From contig NZ_CP094669.1 of assembly GCF_022827545.1 (NCBI RefSeq), positions 3,314,001-3,378,000 on the forward strand: a stretch of DNA of 64,000 nucleotides, read 5' to 3'. Shown in pieces: positions 7,615 to 15,043 of the stretch. The notes beneath the pieces were generated by a model. It ran no database searches, had not been told where the DNA came from, and worked only from the letters and a program-made list of their open reading frames with translations. Numbering within the stretch: the stretch's first letter is position 1; every line of letters starts with the position of its first letter. Both the position numbers and the translations under genes were made by a program. This DNA comes from Hymenobacter tibetensis (GTDB lineage: Bacteria > Bacteroidota > Bacteroidia > Cytophagales > Hymenobacteraceae).

Positions 7615-9330
7615 ATGCCCTACCCTCTATCCCGGCAGGCGTACGCCGATATGTACGGCCCCACTACCGGCGACAAAGTGCGCCTCGGCGACACGGATTT
7701 GCTGATTGAAGTCGAGCAGGACTACACGGTGTATGGGGAGGAATGCAAGTTCGGGGGCGGCAAGGTGCTCCGCGACGGCATGGGCCAGGCCGCCGGCATT
7801 GCACAAGCGGAGGCGCTGGACTTGCTGATTACCAACGCCCTGGTCGTGGATTACACCGGCATCTACAAGGCCGATATTGGTATCAAGAACGGGCGAATTG
7901 TGGGCATCGGGAAGGCTGGCAACCCGCACATTATGCCCGGCGTGACACCCGGCATGGTGGTGGGCGTGACCACCGAAGTTATTGCCGGCGAAGGGCAGAT
8001 TCTGACGGCGGGCGCCATTGACTGCCACATTCATTTCATTAGTCCGCAGCAAATACCGGAGGCCCTGGCGTCGGGCATTACTACGATGGTGGGCGGCGGG
8101 ACGGGGCCGGCGGCGGGCACCACGGCTACCACCTGCACACCAGGTGCATTCTATCTGGAAATGATGCTGCGTGCTACCGAGGAATACCCGTTAAACTTCG
8201 GCTTTCTGGGCAAGGGCAACACCTCCCGTCCCGAGGGCCTGATTGAGCAGGTGGAAGCTGGCGCGCTGGGCTTCAAGCTGCACGAAGACTGGGGCACCAC
8301 CCCTGCCGCCATCGACCAGTGCCTGACCATTGCCGAGCAGTACGACGTGCAGGTGTGCATCCATACGGACACGCTCAATGAAAGCGGCTTCGTGGAAACC
8401 AGCACTGCTGCCTTCAAGGGTCGCACCATCCACGCCTACCACACCGAGGGCGCCGGCGGCGGCCACGCCCCCGACATCATCAAAATCTGCGGCGAGCCGA
8501 ATGTTATTCCCTCGTCCACCAACCCTACGCGGCCCTTCACGGTCAATACCATCGATGAGCACCTGGACATGCTGATGGTCTGCCACCACCTCGACCGGAA
8601 TATCCCCGAGGACGTCGCCTTCGCCGAAAGCCGCATCCGCGGCGAAACCATTGCCGCCGAGGATATTCTGCACGATATGGGGGCGCTCAGCATCATTTCC
8701 TCGGACTCGCAGGCCATGGGCCGGGTGGGCGAAGTACTGACCCGTACCTGGCAGACTGCCCACAAAATGGCTCAGCAGCGTGGCCCCTTGCCCGAGGATG
8801 CCGGCCGCGGCCATCATAATTTCCGGGTGAAGCGCTACGTGGCCAAGTACACCATCAACCCCGCTCGCGCCCACGGTTTCGCCGACGAAATAGGCTCCGT
8901 AGAGCGAGGCAAGCTGGCCGATTTGGTGCTCTGGAAGCCGCAGTTTTTTGGTGCTAGGCCGGAAATGATTATCAAGGGCGGCGTGATTGTACAGTCGCAG
9001 ATGGGTGATGCCAACGCCTCCATTCCTACGCCCCAGCCGGCCTTCTCGCGGCCCATGTTCGGTTCGCTCGGTTCGGCCATTGGCCCGACGTCGATGGTGT
9101 TTGTCTCGCAAGCCTCAGTGGCGCACGTGCAGGCCACCTACGGCCTAACCAAACAAGTAGTAGCGGTGAAAGGATGCCGCACCGTAACCAAGAAAGACAT
9201 GGCCCTCAACGACTACCTCCCCAACATCGAAGTAGACCCCGAAACCTACCGCGTGACCGTTGACGGCGTGCACCTCACCTGCGAACCAGCTACCAAACTG
9301 CCGCTAGCGCAACTGTATAATTTATTTTAA
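7615..9330 (+). CDS. ureC: Urease alpha subunit, catalytic
   Basis: A full-length 571-residue urease alpha subunit. The nickel ligands are present: H138 and H140 in DCHIHFIS, the carbamylated lysine K221 and H223 in GFKLHEDWG, further His in VCIHTD and in [13 protein letters not shown], the catalytic His in MVCHHLD, and the Asp in [13 protein letters not shown]. Together with the gamma-beta chain it hydrolyses urea in the cytoplasm; its activity requires nickel loading by the UreD-F-G factors. The start [15 protein letters not shown] agrees with homologues. It lies 2.8 kb from ureAB because of the inserted genes, so it may need its own promoter. A hairpin terminator follows before ureF. Confidence 0.98.
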   Translation: MPYPLSRQAYADMYGPTTGDKVRLGDTDLLIEVEQDYTVYGEECKFGGGKVLRDGMGQAAGIAQAEALDLLITNALVVDYTGIYKADIGIKNGRIVGIGKAGNPHIMPGVTPGMVVGVTTEVIAGEGQILTAGAIDCHIHFISPQQIPEALASGITTMVGGGTGPAAGTTATTCTPGAFYLEMMLRATEEYPLNFGFLGKGNTSRPEGLIEQVEAGALGFKLHEDWGTTPAAIDQCLTIAEQYDVQVCIHTDTLNESGFVETSTAAFKGRTIHAYHTEGAGGGHAPDIIKICGEPNVIPSSTNPTRPFTVNTIDEHLDMLMVCHHLDRNIPEDVAFAESRIRGETIAAEDILHDMGALSIISSDSQAMGRVGEVLTRTWQTAHKMAQQRGPLPEDAGRGHHNFRVKRYVAKYTINPARAHGFADEIGSVERGKLADLVLWKPQFFGARPEMIIKGGVIVQSQMGDANASIPTPQPAFSRPMFGSLGSAIGPTSMVFVSQASVAHVQATYGLTKQVVAVKGCRTVTKKDMALNDYLPNIEVDPETYRVTVDGVHLTCEPATKLPLAQLYNLF

Positions 9331-9368
9331 AGCTAGTTCCCCTCCTCAGCTGAGGGGAGTTAGCTTTT
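9329..9368 (+). terminator. Hairpin after ureC
   Basis: A 16-bp stem with two G-T pairs (9329-9344 with 9352-9367), 7-base loop and T-rich tail, overlapping the ureC stop. It lies between ureC and ureF, so it may reduce accessory-gene transcription relative to the structural gene. Confidence 0.7.
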
Positions 9369-9404
9369 AATTATTTACAGCTCCCCTTATCTTTTCCTTT
9401 CCTC

Positions 9405-10076
9405 ATGCAATTTGTTCGGCTGCTGCACCTTATAGACTCCGCCCTGCCGACAGGCTCGTTTGCATATTCGTATGGCTTGGAGAGCAGCCTCACGTTTGGG
9501 TTGGTAAAAACGCCGGGGGAGTTTCGCCAGCACCTGTACGCTTATATGCAGCAAGCGGCTAGCTTGGAGCTGCCGTTTATGCACTCTTGTTTCACACTGC
9601 CGGAGTTAGGGCCAGAGCTGCGGCAGTTGGCCGAGGAATACGATGCGCAACTGCTGGTTCCGGCGCTGCACCGGGCTAGCATCACGCAGGGCAAGACCTG
9701 GCTGAAGCTATTGGCCTCTTTTTATCCGGCCGCCCACCTGCCTGAGTTGAGCGCCTGGTTTGCGGTGCAACAGGTGCCGCTACACTTCACCATTAGCTTC
9801 ACGCTGGCGCTGAAACGGGCTGGGTTTGCCTTGGCTGATTTACAAGCGGTGTACCTGCACATGGCCTTGCGCGACCAACTCAGCGCGGCTATCCGGCTGG
9901 GGTTCATGGGTCCGTTGGAAGGCCACCGCCTCCAGCACGATTTCTACGCCGTGTTCGAGCACTTGCTGGCTGAGCACGGCAGCAAGTACTATCACGAAGC
10001 CACCCGATCTGCTTTCCTGTTGGATGCAACTCAGGTACTACACGAGGATATTTACTCGAAGCTGTTTCAGAATTAG
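9405..10076 (+). CDS. ureF: Urease accessory protein UreF
   Basis: A 223-residue protein, normal for UreF, with the family's opening FVRLLHLIDSALPTGSFAYSYGLE and the later FTLALKRAGFALADLQAVYLHMALRDQLSAAIRLG region. UreF binds UreD on apo-urease and gates the GTPase UreG during nickel insertion. The usual ureE between ureC and ureF is missing; only 74 bases separate the two genes here. The gene is followed by a perfect 17-bp inverted repeat and then ureG. Confidence 0.92.
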   Translation: MQFVRLLHLIDSALPTGSFAYSYGLESSLTFGLVKTPGEFRQHLYAYMQQAASLELPFMHSCFTLPELGPELRQLAEEYDAQLLVPALHRASITQGKTWLKLLASFYPAAHLPELSAWFAVQQVPLHFTISFTLALKRAGFALADLQAVYLHMALRDQLSAAIRLGFMGPLEGHRLQHDFYAVFEHLLAEHGSKYYHEATRSAFLLDATQVLHEDIYSKLFQN

Positions 10077-10090
10077 TTTAGCAGCTTCCA

Positions 10091-10132
10091 GAACGCTGTC
10101 GAGACGCAGCACTTCGCGTCTCGACAGCGTTC
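10091..10132. repeat. Perfect 17-bp inverted repeat between ureF and ureG
   Basis: GAACGCTGTCGAGACGC (10091-10107) and its exact complement (10116-10132) with the loop AGCACTTC. The centre GCACTTCGCG recurs at 12023-12032, so this is one of a family of interspersed palindromes. No T-run follows, so it is not a standard terminator; in RNA it could stabilise or separate the ureF and ureG messages. Confidence 0.8.
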
Positions 10133-10193
10133 CGGCACCTTGGATGACATCCTTTCCGTTGTCCTTTCACTCTTTCACAACCTTGCCTTCACT

Positions 10194-10952
10194 ATGGCTT
10201 TTGCTGACAAACTTGCCCTTCTGCTACACGGCCACACGCACGAGGTGATGGAGTCACCAGGCGACTTCACTAAGCGGGAAACGCGCCGGCTGCCCTCCTA
10301 CCGTAATTTCCGGAAGCGCGCCTTCACCGTGGGCATTGGCGGGCCGGTGGGCACGGGCAAAACGGCGCTGCTCAAGGCGCTGTGCGAGCGGCTGCGCAAC
10401 GACTTCGCGCTGGGTGTGGTCACCAACGACATTTTCACCCGCGAAGACGCCGAGTTTCTGATCCGCAACAGTGCCTTAAGTGCCGACCGAATTGTGGGCG
10501 TGGAAACCGGCGGCTGCCCCCACGCGGCCATCCGGGAAGATATTTCCGTGAACATGGACGCGCTGGAAGACTTAATGGTGCGTTTCCCAACCTTGGATTT
10601 GCTGTTTGTGGAAAGCGGCGGCGACAACCTGGCCGCCCACTTCAGCCGCGAACTAGTGGACTATTCCATCTACGTTATCGACGTATCGGGTGGCGACAAG
10701 ATTCCGCGTAAAGGCGGCCCCGGCATCACGCAGTCCGACTTGCTGGTCATCAACAAAATCGACCTCAAAGACCTAATTCGGGCCGACTTGGGTGTGATGG
10801 AGCGCGACTCGCGGCGGATGCGCGGCGAGGGGCCATTCCTGTTCGCCCGGGCCCTCGACGGCTTCGGCCTCGATGAAATCATCAACCACATTCACGCCGC
10901 CAAAGACCGCGCTTTTCAATCGGTTAGTGAGGACCGCCGGCCCCGTTCGTAG
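10194..10952 (+). CDS. ureG: Urease accessory GTPase UreG
   Basis: A 252-residue SIMIBI-class GTPase. It has the P-loop GGPVGTGKT (residues about 49-57), the nickel-binding Cys-Pro-His motif in [11 protein letters not shown] (about residues 108-110), a VESGGDNL switch and NKIDL base-recognition motif. GTP hydrolysis drives nickel delivery into UreC. I choose the ATG at 10194 over the in-frame upstream start at 10140, as the latter would place the start right against the inverted repeat. The N-terminal 40 residues, with HGHTHE, are longer than in most UreG proteins and may bind nickel in place of the missing UreE. Transcription converges with ureD. Confidence 0.95.
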   Translation: MAFADKLALLLHGHTHEVMESPGDFTKRETRRLPSYRNFRKRAFTVGIGGPVGTGKTALLKALCERLRNDFALGVVTNDIFTREDAEFLIRNSALSADRIVGVETGGCPHAAIREDISVNMDALEDLMVRFPTLDLLFVESGGDNLAAHFSRELVDYSIYVIDVSGGDKIPRKGGPGITQSDLLVINKIDLKDLIRADLGVMERDSRRMRGEGPFLFARALDGFGLDEIINHIHAAKDRAFQSVSEDRRPRS

Positions 10953-11007
10953 TCACAAGTGGTGAGGGGCAAGCTACCATTCATTATACGGAAGGGCAGC
11001 TCGTTCC

Positions 11008-11865
11008 TCAATACTTACGCGCCAGCGGGTTGTAGCCGAAGAATTGCTCTTCAGCCAACACGTCCAGCACTTGCGTGCAAAGCGGCTGCAATGCGTGGCG
11101 GCTGTGGGCGGCGGCGCGCAGCACGTACACATCGGCCTTGGCCTGAGTTACGGATATCAGGCAACTATGGCCGCTGAGGTCGAATTGTGGAGTGTCGGGC
11201 ATGACTAGCTTAAGCTGCTGAAACAACGCCGCAAGGCGCGTGAAGCGCGGGTCAGCGGGGCTCCCCACCAGGTAGAGCGAGAGCACCGTTTGATGAGTGC
11301 TGAAATTGGCCGGCGACGTGGCAATGTGCTTGTCGGGGCTGAACGCAAACCGGTCGAGGAGCGTCAGGCGGCCGTGGTGGCGCACGTGCAGCTCCGAGAA
11401 GAACGAGTGAAACTCGAATTTCTCGCCGATATCCATGCGGCCGGAATGCAGCCAGTCGGCTACCAGTAGCAGCGCGTTCGGGGCTATGTTCCAGTGCTGG
11501 ATTTGCCGGTAGCGGCTGCCTGCTTGTGGCACAACGGGGTCGGGGAACACCACGGCCAGGGCTCCTTCGGCCAGTTCGCCAGCAATATGCTGCTCGGCCA
11601 CCTGGCCGTCAATGGACTTGAAGATTTTGGTGTTGGACTGCGAGCTAACGAACAGCCGGGTATCGGCGCCGCCCGTGATACGTAATTGAATAACGTCGCC
11701 GGCCACCATGCCGCCGCCGTAGCTGGACAGCACCGCGTGGCAGGAACCAGAAGGAGCTGTTGGATTCAGAATCTTGAGTGGCTGCAAGTTGCGGCAAGTA
11801 ATCAGCCGCGACCGGCCTTGCACCTGCGCTACCGCCAGCTCACTCCAATCGGTGGTAAGGGGCAT
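11008..11865 (-). CDS. ureD: Urease accessory protein UreD
   Basis: A 285-residue UreD/UreH scaffold protein that binds apo-urease and recruits UreF and UreG. Family signatures are SSYGGGMVAGDVIQLRI, LFVSSQSNTKIFKS and LLLVADWLHSGR. The ATG at 11865 is preferred to an in-frame TTG at 11886. It is transcribed towards ureG, with 55 bases between the two stops, which is unusual since ureD normally belongs to the same operon. The C-terminal FGYNPLARKY is typical. Confidence 0.93.
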   Translation of the reverse strand: MPLTTDWSELAVAQVQGRSRLITCRNLQPLKILNPTAPSGSCHAVLSSYGGGMVAGDVIQLRITGGADTRLFVSSQSNTKIFKSIDGQVAEQHIAGELAEGALAVVFPDPVVPQAGSRYRQIQHWNIAPNALLLVADWLHSGRMDIGEKFEFHSFFSELHVRHHGRLTLLDRFAFSPDKHIATSPANFSTHQTVLSLYLVGSPADPRFTRLAALFQQLKLVMPDTPQFDLSGHSCLISVTQAKADVYVLRAAAHSRHALQPLCTQVLDVLAEEQFFGYNPLARKY

Positions 11866-12016
11866 TCTGAGAGCGTTAGGCCGCAATATAGCGGGCGGCA
11901 GCAGTCATTTTCGCGCTATTGCGTTCATCAAGCCACAGGACTATCAGCTGAGCCCATTTTCTATTTGCAAAGCACTGCCCCCAGTTGTTTCGCAACCCAT
12001 AATCATGTTGGGTGGA

Positions 12017-12039
12017 GACGCGGCACTTCGCGCCGTGTC
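12017..12039. repeat. GACGCG palindromic element
   Basis: GACGCGGC-ACTTCGC-GCCGTGTC: 8-bp arms with one mismatch. Shares GCACTTCGCG with the element at 10091-10132. Confidence 0.6.
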
Positions 12040-12118
12040 GTTGTTTGGTTAGCTGTAGCACGAAGCCTTCGACAACCATCGTAAACCTGTTTTAGGCAGG
12101 CCACCTGTTCAACGCCGC

Positions 12119-12136
12119 GACGCGAAGTATCGCGTC
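12119..12136. repeat. GACGCG palindromic element
   Basis: GACGCGA-AGTA-TCGCGTC, 7-bp perfect arms; the ACTTCGC core appears on the opposite strand. Confidence 0.6.
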
Positions 12137-12272
12137 TCTGCATTGTTCACGAACTGCAGTGAGCCGGTTAGTAGTTTGCTCCGGTAATAAAGCATCCGGG
12201 GGCATAACTCGTCCTTACTGATGCGGCGCTAGTGCAGCGTCAGTACGTTAGCTATTTGGCTGTTTCAACATT

Positions 12273-13196
12273 ATGAGCGCATCATCTTCCCAAGCAATTA
12301 ACACCTACAATACCAGCGGCTTTCTGACTCATTTCATGCCCGACAAGTCGGCTTTCCGGGATCTGCGGCGGGTAGGGTCGGAGTTGTTTTTTGCGGTAGC
12401 CGTGGAGCAGATGTACCAGCAATTCACGCAGGGTATTCCGCCTTCGCGGGCCACAGGGCACAGCTGCCTCTACCTGACTTCGGGCACGGCGCGCATGAGC
12501 ATCGGCAATGAAATCTATACCATTCAGCCGCAGCAGATGCTAGTGGTACGAGCTGGGCAAGTGCATTCTTTTCAGCCCGGCGACGAGAATACGGGCTTTC
12601 TGCTTCACTTTCACGACGATATGCTCCTCGGCAAAACCGGCCCCACCGACGCCCCAAATCCTTTCGAGTTCCTGCAATTTTGGGGCAGCCCCTACATCGA
12701 GCTTGATTCGCAAACGGCGGGCTTTGTTGAGAACGGGATGCAGCGTCTGCTCACGGAATTCAACACCCATGCGCTGCATTACCCCGACATTCTGCGCGCT
12801 TACCTGCTGGCCTTGCTCCACGAGCTGAACCGGGCCTACGCCACCACTCCCACCCCGCCGCAGTCCTCGGCGCTGGCCATCACCAACCGCTTCAAGCAAT
12901 TGGTTGCTACTTCGCTGAAATCAGCACATTCCATTAGTGACTACGCTAACCTGCTACACATCACGCCCAACCACTTAACCAAATCCGTGCGCACGGTCAC
13001 GGGCAAGTCGCCGACGAAGTGGCTGGAAGAAACCGTTGTGTTGGAAGCCAAGGCCCTGCTTTTCCAAAGCACGCTGTCGGTGGCTGAAATTGCCAGCGAA
13101 GTTGGCGTGGCCGACCCCTCGTATTTCAGTCGGTTGTTTAAGAAGCACGCCGGGGTGTCGCCGCTGGTATTTCGCAGAATGATTGAAAAGTCCTGA
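12273..13196 (+). CDS. AraC family transcriptional regulator
   Basis: A 307-residue regulator. The N-terminal 190 residues form a cupin-like sensing domain (SCLYLTSGTARMSIGNEIYTIQPQQMLVV). The C-terminal 100 residues hold the two AraC-type helix-turn-helix motifs (ISDYANLLHITPNHLTKSVR and LSVAEIASEVGVADPSYFSRLFKKHAGVSP). The effector and targets are unknown; neighbours are ureD on one side (divergent) and small membrane proteins on the other, so either could be its target. Confidence 0.92.
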   Translation: MSASSSQAINTYNTSGFLTHFMPDKSAFRDLRRVGSELFFAVAVEQMYQQFTQGIPPSRATGHSCLYLTSGTARMSIGNEIYTIQPQQMLVVRAGQVHSFQPGDENTGFLLHFHDDMLLGKTGPTDAPNPFEFLQFWGSPYIELDSQTAGFVENGMQRLLTEFNTHALHYPDILRAYLLALLHELNRAYATTPTPPQSSALAITNRFKQLVATSLKSAHSISDYANLLHITPNHLTKSVRTVTGKSPTKWLEETVVLEAKALLFQSTLSVAEIASEVGVADPSYFSRLFKKHAGVSPLVFRRMIEKS

Positions 13197-13389
13197 TTTC
13201 GGCTTTTTCAGTACTAACGCTCCTTTGCGCTGGGTATGACCTTTGCCTCAGCACCCACGCAAAGAATCCAATGGCCTTTCCTCTTCACCAACGCTTGCTG
13301 TTTCATACGCCCAGCTCGTTAGGTACTTGTTTATTTTCTGATGCAGCCGGGTCTGGTTATGCCTGCTCTTGCCCAACGGCCTGACGGAT

Positions 13390-13851
13390 ATGTACTCTCT
13401 GTTGTTGTTTCTGCACTCATTGGGGCGGTGGGCTGTGCTCGGTGGGCTTCTGTATGGTATTGGCCGGGCCTATCAGGGCTGGGTTGGCGGCAAAGCCTTC
13501 TCTGCCCACGACAACGCCACCCGGCACACCGTTGCGACCCTTGCACACGTGCAACTCGTGCTAGGTTACGCCTTGTACTTCACGAGTCCGTTGCTGAAAA
13601 CCTTTCGTTTTCGGGACGCGATGCACGACCCTGGCACGCTGTTTTTCGGCTTTCAGCACGTAGCCGCCATGACGGTGGCTGTGGTCGTCCTGACCATCGG
13701 CTCGGCCTTGGCCAAACGCCAGCCAACCAGCCCCACCCAATTTCGCACGATGGCCCTGTGGTTCACGGCCGCCTTGCTACTGATTTTCCTGGCGATACCA
13801 TGGCCGTTTTCGCCCCTGGCCAACCGCCCGTATTTCCGATTCCCTTTTTAA
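13390..13851 (+). CDS. Small four-helix membrane protein
   Basis: A 153-residue integral membrane protein with four helices and conserved-looking His residues (FLHSLGRW, LAHVQL, GFQHVAAM), the kind of arrangement seen in heme-binding or cytochrome-b-like small membrane proteins; no firm family name. The upstream in-frame TTG at 13369 is less likely than the ATG at 13390. The DUF3817 gene begins 8 bases after its stop, so the two are probably co-transcribed. Confidence 0.7.
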   Translation: MYSLLLFLHSLGRWAVLGGLLYGIGRAYQGWVGGKAFSAHDNATRHTVATLAHVQLVLGYALYFTSPLLKTFRFRDAMHDPGTLFFGFQHVAAMTVAVVVLTIGSALAKRQPTSPTQFRTMALWFTAALLLIFLAIPWPFSPLANRPYFRFPF

Positions 13852-13859
13852 GTTTGCTG

Positions 13860-14174
13860 ATGTTGAAATCCCCAATTGGCCGCCTCCGCCTACTCGGACT
13901 GCTGGAAGGCATTTCCTTACTGTTGCTCATCGGCGTGGCCGTTCCCCTCAAGTACCTCTCCCACGACCCAAGCCTGGTCCGGGCCCTGGGGCCCATCCAC
14001 GGGTTGCTATTCCTGCTCTTTGTGCTGAACACGGTGCGGGTGGGCGTTGAATATCACTGGCGTTTTGCCACCACCACCTGGAAAGTGCTGCTGGCGTGCG
14101 TCGTTCCCTTCGGCACGTTCTACGTCGACCGTAACATCTTGGCTCCCATGCAGAAAAAGGAAGCAGGTTCTTAA
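13860..14174 (+). CDS. DUF3817 family membrane protein
   Basis: A 104-residue protein with three membrane helices and the DUF3817 pattern: GRLRLLGLLEGISLLLLIGVAVPLKY, then GPIHGLLFLLFV and the C-terminal PFGTFYVDRN. The family is widespread and of unknown function, often near transport or redox genes. The start is the ATG at 13860; the frame is open far upstream but that part is the antisense of nothing and overlaps the previous gene. Confidence 0.85.
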   Translation: MLKSPIGRLRLLGLLEGISLLLLIGVAVPLKYLSHDPSLVRALGPIHGLLFLLFVLNTVRVGVEYHWRFATTTWKVLLACVVPFGTFYVDRNILAPMQKKEAGS

Positions 14175-14221
14175 AAAGCGCGCCTTACCAGTAGTTTACG
14201 GATGACTAGTCTAAAGCACCG

Positions 14222-14294
14222 TACACACTACAAAGCCGCAGGTTGATGCCAAAGCACATAGCTTTATCATCAACCTGCGGCTTTATAGTGTGTA
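14222..14294. terminator. Long two-way hairpin between convergent genes
   Basis: 27-base arms (14222-14248 and 14268-14294) that pair with one mismatch, with a 19-base loop. It lies between the DUF3817 gene and the dienelactone hydrolase gene, which converge. The arms contain AAAGCCGCAGG and its complement with flanking A/T runs, as in bidirectional terminators, but are longer than usual. Confidence 0.8.
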
Positions 14295-14331
14295 GGTATA
14301 CAGTAGCTCTGCATCCATTCCAGGCAACAGC

Positions 14332-15039
14332 TTAACTGCGCAACTTTTCCTGGAAGAAGGCCAACGTTAGTGCCCAGGCTTCGGCGGCAGCAGCGGGATG
14401 GTAGCTGGGCCGCTCGTCGCAGTGGAAGCCGTGGTCGGCGTAGGAAATTACGGTGTTGATATACGGCTTGCCGGCGGCGTCCAGCGCCTGAGTTACTTCT
14501 TCGATTTTGTCTTTGCTGATGTGCTGATCCAGCCCGCCCCAGAAGAAAAGGTGCGGGGCGTGCAAATCACTCGCTAGGTTTTTCACGAGGTGGGTACCGC
14601 CGCCATAGTAGGACACCGATGCGGCAAGCGGGGCCACGGCATTGGCTACAAACGCAACCCGGCCACCCAAACAGAAGCCGATGCTGCCAATTTTGTCGGT
14701 TACGCTGTCTTGGGCTTGCAGCCAGGCCATTGCGGCTTGCACATCAGCGGTCAGTCCCTCAACCGTAATGGCGCTGTAGTGCGGCATGGCACTTGCGAAA
14801 TCCGAGTACGGAATTTCCAGACCTGGCGCTGCGGTGCGGTGGAATAGCTCGGGTGCCACCACCACGTAGCCAGCTTCGGCCAGGCGGTCGGCAACGTTGC
14901 GGATGTGGCCATTTACCCCAAAGGCTTCCTGAAACAGGATGATGCCTGGGTGCGGACCGGCGGTGCTCGGGAATGCCGTGTAAGCGTTTAGCGTGGTGTT
15001 GTCGGGAGCTTGGAGCGAAACGGCGTTGGGGTAGCTCAT
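14332..15039 (-). CDS. Dienelactone hydrolase family protein
   Basis: A 235-residue alpha/beta hydrolase. The nucleophile is Cys in GSIGFCLGGRVAF, the acid Asp lies in FFWGGLDQHI, and the His in YADHGFHCD, which is the Cys-Asp-His triad of dienelactone hydrolases. The substrate in this organism is unknown; family members open lactone rings in aromatic degradation but many have other ester substrates. It begins 4 bases after the stop of the glycosidase gene, so both are in one operon. Confidence 0.9.
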   Translation of the reverse strand: MSYPNAVSLQAPDNTTLNAYTAFPSTAGPHPGIILFQEAFGVNGHIRNVADRLAEAGYVVVAPELFHRTAAPGLEIPYSDFASAMPHYSAITVEGLTADVQAAMAWLQAQDSVTDKIGSIGFCLGGRVAFVANAVAPLAASVSYYGGGTHLVKNLASDLHAPHLFFWGGLDQHISKDKIEEVTQALDAAGKPYINTVISYADHGFHCDERPSYHPAAAAEAWALTLAFFQEKLRS

Positions 15040-15043
15040 GAAC

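Larger units (their letters stand above)
11866..12272. other. Intergenic region with palindromic elements
   Basis: No credible gene. It holds two copies of the GACGCG palindrome family (12017-12039 and 12119-12136) and serves as the divergent upstream region of ureD and the AraC gene. Confidence 0.6.

Noticed and set aside
8191..9111. Long open frame (306 codons) antisense to ureC
   Set aside because: Mirror of GC-rich codons in ureC; no domain, and ureC is fully conserved on the other strand.
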